A DNA stretch of 64,000 nt from Davidsoniella eucalypti. Lineage: Eukaryota; Ascomycota; Sordariomycetes; Microascales; Ceratocystidaceae. Both the position numbers and the translations under genes were made by a program. Numbering within the stretch: position 1 is the first letter of the stretch; every line of letters begins with the position of its first letter. The stretch covers positions 1-64,000 of the forward strand of contig RMBW01000122.1 of NCBI GenBank assembly GCA_004009845.1, in the 5' to 3' direction. The notes below the pieces were generated by a model, which was not told the origin of the DNA, searched no databases, and was given only the letters and a program-made list of their open reading frames with translations. Shown piece by piece: positions 12,601-24,900 of the stretch.

Positions 12601-15600
12601 TTCTGGTTCTCATATTAGACAACTAATAGTTAAGCTGTTTAATATAGGACTAGGCATATCTGAGAAGCAGTAGCAGAGCTAAATGCAAGTGACAGGCAGG
12701 CAAGCGTTTTCGTAGCCTCCACTGATTTCTGTTTTTGGGGTTTATCAAGAAACTAATACGACTCGAAAGAATAGAGAGAGGGGAGGAGGAAAACGACCAA
12801 GACAAAAAATCCCGCTGATGGGATGGATGACTGGTTGGCTCAGACTAGTTGGCCAGCCAGTTAGACGAGAGAAGAGGTAGAGTAGCGGTGACAAGAAGAT
12901 AAAAAAGATAAAAAGGGCTGTATATTTTCACATATGAAATCTCTATGGTCAACCAAGACTGTGCTAGGACTGGATGTGTTGGACAGGCGTGTGCATTGGA
13001 CTTGCATCGAGCACACACACACACAGGTCACTCCATACTCACGGAGGAATACATTTAAGTGAGGTACTTGCGTGTGCGTATTTCATATTACTGTGAACAC
13101 CGTCGTAGCAAAGCAGAGTACCGAGTGGAGGAGTATAGCTATCACTAGAGGCGAAGGGGAGCGTACATGTACATATATTTGAATATCAAAGAGGTAGTTT
13201 TCCTAAAGAGGAAACGTGACAAGAAGGGCAACGACAAATCGGGATATGAGAAGAGGGCGTGTATCTTAGTGGCCTTGGGATTCAGGAAGAAAGAAGTAAG
13301 AAGTGAGGGGCGATGAAGCCGAGGAGTGTAAGAAAAGAGAATAGAGGAACAAAAATGGGACAGAATGGGAATAGTAAGAGTGCACCTCTGACTAGAGTCA
13401 ACATGCGTTGTGATAGGATCCTAGTAGTTGTGGACGACACCGAGAAGTAGCCTACTACCAGGCATCTAGATATCATATACGAAGAAGCTGGTTATCAAAT
13501 ACCACTACCTAGGAACTAACTGTTTTCTAGTCTAGGCAGAACATTTATGTGCCGAGCAAAAGCGAGCATAACAAACGGGTTCCAGTTCTTCTTCTAGTTC
13601 CTCGAGAAGGGCGGGAGAAGACAAACAAATCCAACGGGTAGAGAAGTATGGAACTCGAACCAAATCGCCATAACTTCAGCCCCTACCGCGTTGGCAAAGG
13701 AACTCAGCAATAGGAAACCCACTGCCGGTTACAGTTTCTATCTCAACGAATAGGATATGTCATGGGCAAAAGGCATATTATCATGGACGGCTGGGGAGGA
13801 AAAAAGAAGGAGGGGGATTCGGGGGGCAGAGATAAATGGAGGGGCGTGTGTTGGAGAGAGAGAAAGGCCATGATTTGTTGTGAGAGAAAGAATGCCTAGG
13901 CATCATGCCAGCTACTGGCCTCTTCTTTCATTGATCCGACAGAGAGACTCTGGCTCGCGAAAGGAAAGGAACTCTAGGATCTGCTTCTAGGTTCGAAGCA
14001 TAGACTTTTTCTCATGGGGAGGCGTGCCCATACCCGACAACGAGTTATATAGAGTATTCTTGTATCTACCTATCTGTATAGGCATGGGCAATGCTTAGGA
14101 ATAGGAATATATCGAGGCGGGATATATCGGGGGAGGGTCTATGGCCAAGCTTTCGGAGGCTGGTAGAGAAACTGCGATCTCTCGAAGCTATCCAACGTTG
14201 CAATCGTGGTGTTAGAGTACTATTCCAGATGGTCAAAGTTAGGAGAACCACGAAGAAGAAAAGGGAAAGATGAAGAAGAGAGAAAAATGGCTGGATAGTA
14301 AACAGTCTAAAGTGTTATTGTTACTACGCATGTTGGCGATCTTTTTCCTATCTTTGCTTTGTTATGACAGAGAAAGGGCTATAGCAACTCTTATTTACAT
14401 TATTTATAGCCTAATCTTTTCCATTACTGCAACTATTGTATGCTGTGATATTGGCGTCTTTGGTTGTAGATCACTCAAGAATAAATACATCATTTATTCC
14501 CAAAGACAGCAAAAGAGAGAGAAAATAAAGACCTTTTGGCTTTTCGTTTATTCCAAACCCTAGAAATTAGTACCTATTATTTTCTCTATAGTAACAAAGC
14601 TCACCAAAGTGCTAAAGGCTCTACATAAATAACACAAAATACTACCGGAAAAAAGAATATACTGTAAGGTTAAGCTGATAGAAAGACTACTAACCAAGAT
14701 ATTCCCATCTAGTTTTCTCCCCTTTCCTTACCTTTTCAACCTGTGTTTTTTTTCTTCTTTTTTCTTTCTTTTTTGATTTGCCCGATTCGTCGATCACAAA
14801 CTTACTCTAACATACCCTAATATGAAACCCTAACGGTGGCGTGAACTGTACAAAATATGATCAGCGCTATATTGGACGAGAACTTGCGGATCACTGAATA
14901 GCCACCTGTATTCCTGTTGTAACTTGCAAGGAAATAAGCAATAGGAAAATACGAGGTGCATTTGAAAAGAAGAAAATATAGATTGATGTGATATATGTGA
15001 ATTGTTCTTGGGTTGTATGCTAAGAAAATCATCATCTTGTAGGAGAACTGCTTACATATCGGATTTTGCTGTCGAAAGACAAGATATATCATGGACTTGG
15101 GATTTTGGCGTCTTGTTAGCCACAGCTGTAGTAAAACAGATTCACAGAAACTCAGTCTTGGCCTTGTCTTCAAAGAAGCAAAGATATAATCTAAGATCTT
15201 AGTAAGTTCGTTGTAAGTGTACAGATATGTATATCTATAAATGTACACACCTCGGTCTTATGGCATTCTCTACTTCAGGAAAGCACAAGAGACGGGTCCG
15301 GATGATATCTGCCTTTGCTTCCGAGACGCTTAGCCCCGGCCTCTAGGCGTTTTTTTAGTGTTTTTTATATAATGAGTTCATGGTTCCTGTTACTAGTTTC
15401 TACTAGGGCTAATCCAGAAATGGAGGGGAAACGGCGGTCATGAGACCGGTGAAAATGAATGATTAATGATGGCTAGTTAACGGTAGAGAAGTCAAATGTA
15501 CCTTTGCTTGTTTCCGTGCCACCACTTCGACCTTTCCCCTCATTTGCTCATCATCACTAGTATGATATACCTGAACCCCCCCTCCCTCCTTCTACATAGA

Positions 15601-18600
15601 AAATCCGGCTCCTCTGAAGCTGTAGTGAGCTTAGTAAATTCCCTAGTTGAGGTTGTTTCTGAATAGGGCTAAAGCGTACATACAAGTGACATATATGGCG
15701 CTATGTCATGCCACACAATTTGTATGCAATAACAATACAGCTGAAGAAGGTCGAGTAGACAGAACGGAAGGAGTAGTTTAAGCGGAAGCTGTAAGTAAAG
15801 CCGTCTACTAGTGATTCTCTCAAGATAGATATTAGTGATATACAGATATGCCGATCCCTGTGTCTTTCTTTTAGTCTACAGTAAGGACGAAGGAGAGAGA
15901 AACAAGGCAATATTTTGATAACTTTTTCTTCTATTGGTATTTTTGTTTGCTGGGCATGTATTGTTGTTGTGGAGAGAGACTTACTTTGCTTAAATAACAC
16001 GCCACTGTGATAATTATGATCTCACTAACAACTTTCTTGTTCTGTCTAATATCAGTCCAACCAGCCTCCGCTTGACCGCTTCTTGTGATTTCCCACCAAA
16101 GCAAATGATCTTTAGAGTAGTCTTGGCAATTTGCTGCATCATGACATGCTCAGTGAGTTTAGTCAACCTCTTCATGTAGAGTCTTGGCAACAGTGACTTT
16201 TTGAATATTTATGCTGGATTCTGGGCGGCCACCTGAGGAAAAATATCATGAACTTCTAAGAAATGTGCAATGCCAAGACTTGGAATTGGGTCAATAAAAA
16301 CAATGGCATTAGGAGCAATGGAACAAAAAGCCTAGCATTCAGATCGTCTGTGTTTTTTTCTTCTTTTTTTTCTTTTTCTTGTTGGCTTACAAAGCTTACC
16401 CTTACTAGCACATTATCAGCGACATATCAACTACTAGGCCTGGGCTTGGCGGTTACATTTTCTTCTTCTTTTTGTTTCTGATATCCAGCTTCATGCCTAA
16501 TACGGGACAATCACTTTGCAGGAAATGCCAATATCTATATCTGATTTCATGTACACACTTTTGACTTGAGACGAAAAACAAGGAGATCACGGTGATATGT
16601 AAATTAGCATAAGCGAGAAAAATGTAATTGTGAACTCATTACGGCCGATATATATGACAGAGTGATAGTATGACTAGTACAATAGCCAAGCACAAAGTAG
16701 ATAAAAACGGTGAGCCGTTAGAGTTACGCAGAGATCGGCGCTGGACTTGACGATTAGAGTGCCGACTTGATATCTCCGGATCAGCTACGAGAAGCATAAA
16801 AAGCAATACGTGATATCAGGACAAGGGATAGGCCAGCTCGGCGGCAAAAGGAACACCAAGCAAGCTCGATGCGAGGTCGATCATTGACTCCATGATCGCC
16901 CGCTTAGCCTATTGTGTGATAGCCGTATCCCAAGTCCATTCTTCTTGCAGCTTACCTGGCTCCTTCTTCCACCGCTAGCCACTGCCGTAGCCGCCAAGCA
17001 CGTCAACTTCTCTCGGGTTTGGCTTGTCGATATCTCATTTGGCTATCTGGCTGGACAAGAGAAGGTGGCTTGTGCTGGAATCGGAACTAGTCTGTCCAAC
17101 AATATTAATATGGGAAGTAGCTGCATGAAGCTAGCCACGACAGATAGAAATCTACTCCAGAATGATGCTATTATGAAGAAGCAGAGGATGTCAACTAGCA
17201 AAGATGATCCGGGGCACTGGACGCCAGGCAGAGCTTCCTAGACATCAAGCCCCGCTTAGCCTAGCTCGATAAGGCCGTTTGAAGACGGAGCTTCGGCAGT
17301 AAGACTATTGTCATCGATATTTCTCTAAGCAATATGTCTGGTCAGATGAAAAAAAGAAACCTCTTTGCATCAACGTTTAACCCGAGTTCAAGTGCGATAT
17401 TGGCTATAAGTTTGATCATGGCGCTTGTGCTCCAACACGAGAACCCTCTAGCCACATGTTTGCACTCGGTTCTTTTATCCCATCATTCAGAGCAAGAGTG
17501 CTGCGTGCATCGGTACAAGATATAAACATACATGATTAGCGGAATATCTAGAACCTTGTTCAAAGTGGCGGTCGGATCCTGTACAGCATAATGGAATCTA
17601 TCAGCATAGTCTTAGGCTGTTCAACCGTTCAGTTTCCAGACATGCAGCTATCTTAGTTCGACAGATAGCGTGTATAGACATGCAGTCAGACGTTTTCTCT
17701 TTTCTAGGCTTTAGCGTGCAAAAAGGAAGAGTACACGACCGGGACGAGGCTACATGTACACGGGTGAAGAGATTACTCTTCCTGGCGGTTTTCTTAGGCT
17801 CTAGTGCTGTTTTTTTTTTATTCCGAAGAACGACCTGCATTCTGCGAGGGAGCGGAGACTTTGAAGACTATAGCCAATACATATACTTGTCCATATTGTC
17901 TCCAACTTGCCGGGGTTATTATAGTTGTATGCTTTTCTTTTCTTTTCTTTTTGACCAACAGTGACATCCGGCACCGGCTCCGAGTAGCGTCGGATTAGAA
18001 GACAAGTTCATATGGTAAAGATATCACAGGTACATGTAATTACTGATGTTCACCTACAGTTAGCTTTGTATCTAGCTCCTAGAAACGCCTCTATGGCCAC
18101 AAGGGCTGTATCGAACCAGAGAATCTCGTACCAACTGCCCAGCTGATGTGGATAGCAGAAAGACACACGAAGAAAAAAATATCCGGTCCAGGATAGAGTT
18201 TCTACATGCGGTAATTATCATTAGGCAAGGCCGTTGTGGCCTGTTTGAGCTGATGTAGTATATCTTTGTATTATTATTTATCTTCTCCTGCTTTTATCAT
18301 ATTCGCCGATACGGGCTTCTCTCCCTTGACCTAGCTCACTTCGATATACCAAGATATACTAGTTCTATACTTTGATGTAAGTGAGTAGTATTGGAAGTCC
18401 ATCTCTGCTTGTATTGGCCGAGGTGTAAGAAGAGAGCAGAGGTCATAATATGTAGCTAAAGGCTGGTATCACCTTGTTGATTTTTGCCTAAAGATGACTG
18501 GGAACTTAGTTGTTAACTACGTATGGTAGTACGTTGATAGAAGCGAGTGGTCTATAGCATTGAGCCTGATATAGGGTAAGGATCGAGCTATAGCCGGCGT

Positions 18601-21600
18601 GTCAATCAACTCTACATACGTGGTTTGTTTGTCTACAAGAAAGGACTCTTTGTTCTCTAACGTAGAAAAAAAAGAAGAAAAAAAGGTCAGTGCCTACCGT
18701 ACCTCACAGTACGCCCAAGAACTTAGGAGACAGGGTATGTTTGCCAGTTTTACTACTACAAAGCCTATGAATCTATTAAACTCTTTTTGCACGCATGAAT
18801 GTCGTTTCAGAGCATATTTGCTTTGTTGGCACACAGATGTTTTTTTAGTAGTAGAGACTTTTTGTGCTACGACATCAATGCGAGAAATTATACAACATAG
18901 GAGCTTGTCATCATTCAGTAAGAAAGGGAGAACACAATAGAGAGAACTTACCATGATGATATCAAATCATAACACTACTATCTAGAAAGACCTTGCTAGC
19001 TTGTAAATAGAGACTTTTCGAATCGTCCAATGCAGGTGTGCCTTATTGCTTCCTTTTTTCGGGATTTTTGGGTAATCCCAGGATCTCACCAGACGTATTG
19101 TATCTCTCGAAGTCCATGTTTCTCGTCTAGGATCTTAAGCCCACTTAGCATCGTCCTATATTATCAGTATGTACATAGCCTATATATTATACCCTAAGCA
19201 TTGTACTGAGCGTTGCATTCGTTGTCTCGTTATTGTTTGAGACGTTTTCTTGTAGCTTATAACTTACAACTATCAGTGTCTACAAGACAGGATAGAAACG
19301 AGCGGTAATATATTATATCTAAGCCTAAAACAGCACTGATATTCGGCCTGTCCGTTACCTAGTATTCCTCATCTGCGAATATGATAAAGAAAATAGAGAA
19401 AAAGAGACAAGGAAACAACCTAAATACTATAATTTGTACTGTGCATATACGGAACATGATATAATATGTAAGACCAATAACTCACTTCTTAACCTTTGTA
19501 TTGCTGACATAATAAAATAGAGAAAAGTCAAGCCATCTACATGAAGGGGAGGGGCGTATCGTGATGTTTCAGGTAAAGTCGATCCTTTCCCAAAAGACTC
19601 ATGTACATGTAGGAACAACAAGAATAGAATAGACTGGTAGACAACAATGAATATATTTGTTAACATGCTGATGTCAGATAGTTTTAATCAACCCGAACAA
19701 TGTTAGAGTACAAAAACAACGAGGAAAACGGGTGTAGCCAAAGCTATTCTACAACTTGTATTTTTACGATATAAATTAGGCCAAGGGGTAGAGAAAAAAA
19801 ACTATATGTTCCTAGGTCGTAGATATTTGTACATGTACATGTATCTATATACCGTAAGATTTGGTGGCTGCAGGTCTAAGATGAGCTCAAAGTCAAAAAG
19901 GCAAAGGAGATGCCACAAAATATCACGTTTCTCCATATCTAGAAATGATCTACTTTAGCGTGTTCCCTTTTCTCTAGTAATACCACGTCTGTCTGTAGTT
20001 ATCGACAGACAATCAATGATAGTCTTATTACCGTCTACCTTGCTATTTTCTTTTTTCCTCTTGACCAGGTGAAGGCTTTGAAGAACATTGAACAAAACTA
20101 CGAATCATAGGCGTAAAAGGTTAGTTGTTTACCAGCATGAACAAGCTTAGCCCCAGTGGTATACCATGCCGTGACCCTTGTTTCCCTTGGCAACGTATTG
20201 CTCTGAATGAGATATCAGAGAATAACCCAAAGAAAAACGCCTCCTCATGAGAAAAGGGAGATCACAAGTTTGGGCTTGTTAAGTAGGAAACATGCCATGA
20301 GACCCAAACTTTAGCTCTGCCAGGCTTAGCTTAGTGATGTGCGAAACGAAACAAATTCAAGAAGAGAAAGAAAAGAGAACGGATAGAACATAGTGACATT
20401 GGACGAGGAAGCTTCATCAAGCGAGAAAGATAAGCATACACTAACATATAAATCAGCATCAAGTCCTAGACGTAACCTCCCAAGATACAATACTTGACCG
20501 CTACTATCTGCGTTGTCATTCTGAAATCTCCAGCCACTTTATCTGATATTCAAATATCACCAACACCCCAAGTCTACCAAAGCCTACTTTTGGGCCTGCA
20601 ATTAAGCTAGAGTAGTAAAGATATCTTGGCAACTTCATAACACTTGGGAGGGCTTTCGAAAACATAGTCTCAACATCATGAGCTATCGCTTGATACCTTT
20701 AAATTGGTGTATATGAACTCTTGGCATCATGAAAGAACGAATTAAACCTGCTGATATCAGCCCTTCAGCTTTACTTGTTTTGGTACTTACTTTGCTTGAG
20801 AAAACATTGAGTAATGACCTGGAACCTGTATGAACGTCCCGTGCTGTTGAGCCTACTAATCACACTAAATGAGACTAAACATTGAAGTTAGCGAGTTTGA
20901 TTGTTACTATCCCATTATCTGGTCACATCGTTTTATTGCTATCACAGCACTTTTGACTTCATACAAGACTCAACTATATCTAACTATGTGTATCAGTAGT
21001 TGATATATGTAGATCCGGGATCGAGCTGCCAAGGCCAATACATCAGGCAAGACTACCAGCGTACGTAAAGTTCATGTCGTAATAGAATAAGCCCGCCCAT
21101 AATACTATTCCACGTATCGCATCAACCAACATGTGAATATGTCCAAAAATATAAATATGTTACATTTACAGATAAAAGCTTGACAAATGTCCTAAACGTT
21201 CCAACCATGGTTCTATGATACGCTTTAGGCAATAAGTGTTACAGCATATAGTCGGAGTTTACGCTTTCATTATAGTGACTCGTGGGTCAGCTCGTCAAAC
21301 CAAGTCAAATAATTATTTTCCGAACACAGAACACCACTGGATAATCACGAGCACGTATCATGGAGATGCCTACAAGACCCACTGGAAATGAATATGAATA
21401 GTTGTATGAAGGCACATGTCGTATATCTACTATCAATATCTGTACTATCCAAGCTCACACATCATGGTTAGATGTTATCTCATTGCCTATGAAGATGCTG
21501 TGACTACTTCTATCTATTTTAGGCTATTTCCCAAAACAGCCAAACTTTAGATGAGTAATGATCTATAAATTACATTAATATATCTTTGAGGTAAGAGGGG

Positions 21601-21771
21601 AAATATTTCTGGAAAAGTTGAAGGATTGGATCCACTCTTGGTACTATCTTGTATTTCGGGCTAGGGTTATTGTGGATGAATGATCGACGCTCCTGCATAA
21701 GTTAAAGTTGATGAGCGCCAGGGTTTATTAGACCCTAATTCCACAGACTAACAGTTATCAATTTGGATGAC
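6611..21771. other. gene-free stretch
   Basis: This 15 kb holds no protein that I recognise. The longest open frame in the gene-free part of the window is at 7723-8232 (+, 169 codons, no ATG near its start). Another runs at 16891-17241 (+). Neither resembles a known family. A (CA)7 microsatellite is at 13012-13025. Purine-rich patches occur at about 13190-13450 and 13790-13900. A 10-bp unit is repeated at 10098-10117. No tRNA, rRNA or transposon ORF was found on either strand. Confidence 0.55.
13012..13025. repeat. (CA)7 microsatellite
   Basis: Seven uninterrupted CA dinucleotides inside gene-free DNA. Confidence 0.9.
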
Positions 21772-21995
21772 ATGTTGTACTTCTTATACATTGCACAACC
21801 TATTTGGGACATAAGTTTACACCGCTGTTTTGTTTCTGCCGGCTTTATGTCATAGCATTATTATAGTAGTTATAATCACGTGCGGGTATCTTCATGATTT
21901 TTGCTCGAATTTTTGTTTAAATAAATAAAAAGTATTAAAAGGCGGTGTAAGATGATGTCCCAAATAGGTCGTGCAGTGTATAAGAAGTGCAACAT
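21772..21995. mobile_element. MITE-like non-autonomous element with 54-bp terminal inverted repeats
   Basis: The left arm 21772-21825 and the right arm 21942-21995 are inverted copies, identical at 48 of 54 positions. Both arms begin ATGTTGYACTTCTTATACA and end TTACACCGC. Three of the six differences are transitions in which the left arm carries T or A where the right has C or G, consistent with C-to-T decay of one arm; the other three cluster in one 4-bp stretch. The 116-bp centre is AT-rich and has no coding capacity. Size, long terminal repeats and lack of ORF fit a miniature inverted-repeat transposable element. The superfamily cannot be assigned because no clear target-site duplication flanks it (GGATGAC on the left, CCATGTG on the right). 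No second copy was noticed in the window. The alternative is a non-mobile inverted repeat that gives a hairpin RNA. Confidence 0.7.
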
Positions 21996-24900
21996 CCATG
22001 TGTGTATAGAGTGACTCGTTGGTAAAGGGTAGATCATCACTTAACTGACATATTTCAATGAGAATAGACATTTACCTACCAAGACAAAAACATAGTACTT
22101 TCAAGCTGATTTTTTCAGAGAAACAGTGGTCCACATCTTGACCCTAGTCTGCCCCCCAGCGTCTTCTGTAGATATACAAATGCATGCATTAATCAGTACA
22201 TATGTACATACAGTACATGTATGTAGTAAGTAAGTAAGAAAAAGCTATTAGAAAGTGGCAACCTTTTAGGTAATTAAAATTGAGCAAGAATAGTTCCAGC
22301 TATTATTTGCTCTTTGGCTACCACACCCTATTTTCTTTCTTGCCTTCGGTCCCGAATTTCCAGCTGAGATTGAATTTCCAGCTGGGGAATGCCGGCCATT
22401 TTTGTAACATACCCTAGTGCGTTGTAACCGGACATCTGCGGCTTGTGAAGGGTGTTGTGAATGAACCACTGCCCTAACAACTTCGAGAGAAATACATGAC
22501 TAGTAATTTTTTGCACATCAAAGCTAGGCTTCTTACAAATTATTTCTCATTGGAAGCACATTACATATATACTAACATTAGCGTTCATAGATGCTATTTT
22601 CTAAACGTAAACACACCACTTTCAGAATGCTATGCTTTGCAAGGTAGCATCAAACTCTGGTTCGCCATCTATTCCTCATTGTCTAATCGAATAAAAGGTC
22701 GTATTCTACAGGCCTGAATGCACCGCTGATTTATACATGATGACAGTACCATACATGTCTTCTCTGTGGAGGCAACTCTCTGCGCTTCATTAGTTTTTTT
22801 CTTTTTTTCTTCTAACCAGAATTTGCTATCCCCCCTTTGGACACCCACATACTTTGTTGAATTATACCATGCTATCTGATCACTTCATTATTCATCCGAG
22901 AGATTGCAGAGATTACTTGTTACCATCACCAAGATACTATAGTTACCATGGTACCCTAACCTGGCGGGTTCTGATGTGCAAAGAAAGGAAGACTTTCGCT
23001 TGGCTATTAGTTTTGTATGGGGGTTTAAGCTCAAAGGGTCGCAAGCCATCTTCCCGCCATATATTTATCTATTTTTCCTTTTAATAGAAATAGAACCATC
23101 ACACCCTCCTCCCCTTACCTTGATATTTTCTCTTTCCACCCACTTCCAAGATTAGCCAAGTGTCAAAGGGCTTCACCCTGTTTGTATGATTTCTTATGTG
23201 GGTTTATGTTAACTTTCATTTATCAGCACCTAGCTAGCCACATCACAACAGCTTGTTCGGTTTTTCTTTCCGGATTCCCAAAAGTCCAATATAAGTTAGC
23301 GTAGGAGAGCTGGGTCCTTTGGGACACAAACAGCCACTATATTGTAATATCAAGAAATAAGTAGACTGACTCGGTCACCAATATCAGACTACTACGTAGT
23401 GGAACTCAAAACTGGGATAACTTGAAAAAAAAGTATGTATATGGTGATTTTGTATTGTGCCAATGAATGCTATTTTGGATATCATCAATCGAGAATGAAT
23501 TATGTATACGAGCGATACCAAAAAGGCCAATTTTATTTTACAGACAGTGTTTGGTACATAACAATTGACAGCCAATGCTATGAAATGATTAACCTATACA
23601 TCACCACTCATGATGATCTGGTCAAGACACATGGCAGACTGTAGACACCAAGAGAGATTTGGGATTTTCTACATGATATTCTGGATCACGACAAAGTTTC
23701 CGCTCCATAATTCTCAATTTCCCGATCTACTGTCATCAACGATGTAAATCATAGTATCAATAGACCCAAAGACTCGTCTAGAATGATGTTCGTTGTTCCA
23801 GTGATCGAGTAAACTATAGAGACGATCTCAAAACGCGCCCTGGCTTTATAAATTTATCTTCTTTTCTTTGGAAACGGATGAGTAATAAGATTCCGCCCCA
23901 GGATCTACTTCTCTTTCTATATGTTATTGTCTCTTGGGATTTGTCTTGTAAATCTATCTGATCGATTTAGGCGGGATGGAACCTGGGAAAACCTGCGATG
24001 TGTTTAGATTCCTTAGAAGGCCTTTACCGAGAATCTGAGTGGGCGTTTTCGCTTTCACTTCTTCTTCTGGCTTGACCTCCGAGACGTCTTATCATCGGGT
24101 TCCACGAAGAACCAGCACAATTACTCCCATTTAGGGCTTAAATTGACACTTCGATGCAAGATCAAGATAGAACGGGAACAAAGGATGATCATGTGTAAGT
24201 GCTGTACATATGAATACTAGAAATCATGGCTTTAAGCTAAAATCATGTACATACAATACTGTGTGTTTAGAAAACGATGATTTGTAAAAACAGAACGATT
24301 TTTTTTTTACTGTTGGCGGCAATTTGATGACTTCAAATGCGTTATGGTCAAAATAGCGACGGAAATATATTTAGAAATAGAACATTTAATTCATCAAGAC
24401 TTTGCTAGAGTCTAGAACCTCTGACTTCGAACGCAGCCTTGACCCAATGATCGCCCGGGAAATAACGCTTGAATTCTGGTATTATATATATGAGGATTTT
24501 CCGTTAAGTTTGCTTCTTGGTCAGTGCATTCGCCGCAACTTCATCAAAGCAAGCAAAATTACCGCAGCTAGGGGTAATTTAGGGTTTGTCGGTTCGCGAA
24601 CAGTTCATAGGGCTAAACTTTTAGCTGGCCCAAGTTGATAATTATGTTGTAGGATAGTGCTAAGTCATGCCTAGGCTATAGTGGACCAGAAAGGAAGGTG
24701 CGCCCATTTCAAGGTCGCACAAATGACACAAAAGAAGCACCAACGACTTGAGTAGAGATGGAAGAAAATGCACCTACCTCGACTTGATACTATTATGATG
24801 AGCAAATAAAATATGGCATGATGAACCAATGAGTATTAAATAGAGAAAATGTCGAATCTGAAAATCATGAAGTGGACTCGAATTTGGACAAAAGCCTCAT

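Noticed and set aside
13945..14010. tRNA B-box-like GGTTCGAAGC near 13993
   Set aside because: No matching A box or paired T stem and acceptor stem. Other GGTTC words (31987, 42567, and 18113 and 13654 on -) also fail stem pairing.
14817..15248. - strand open frame of 143 codons rich in Tyr, Ile and Phe
   Set aside because: AT-rich background codons and no ordered motif; chance-length.
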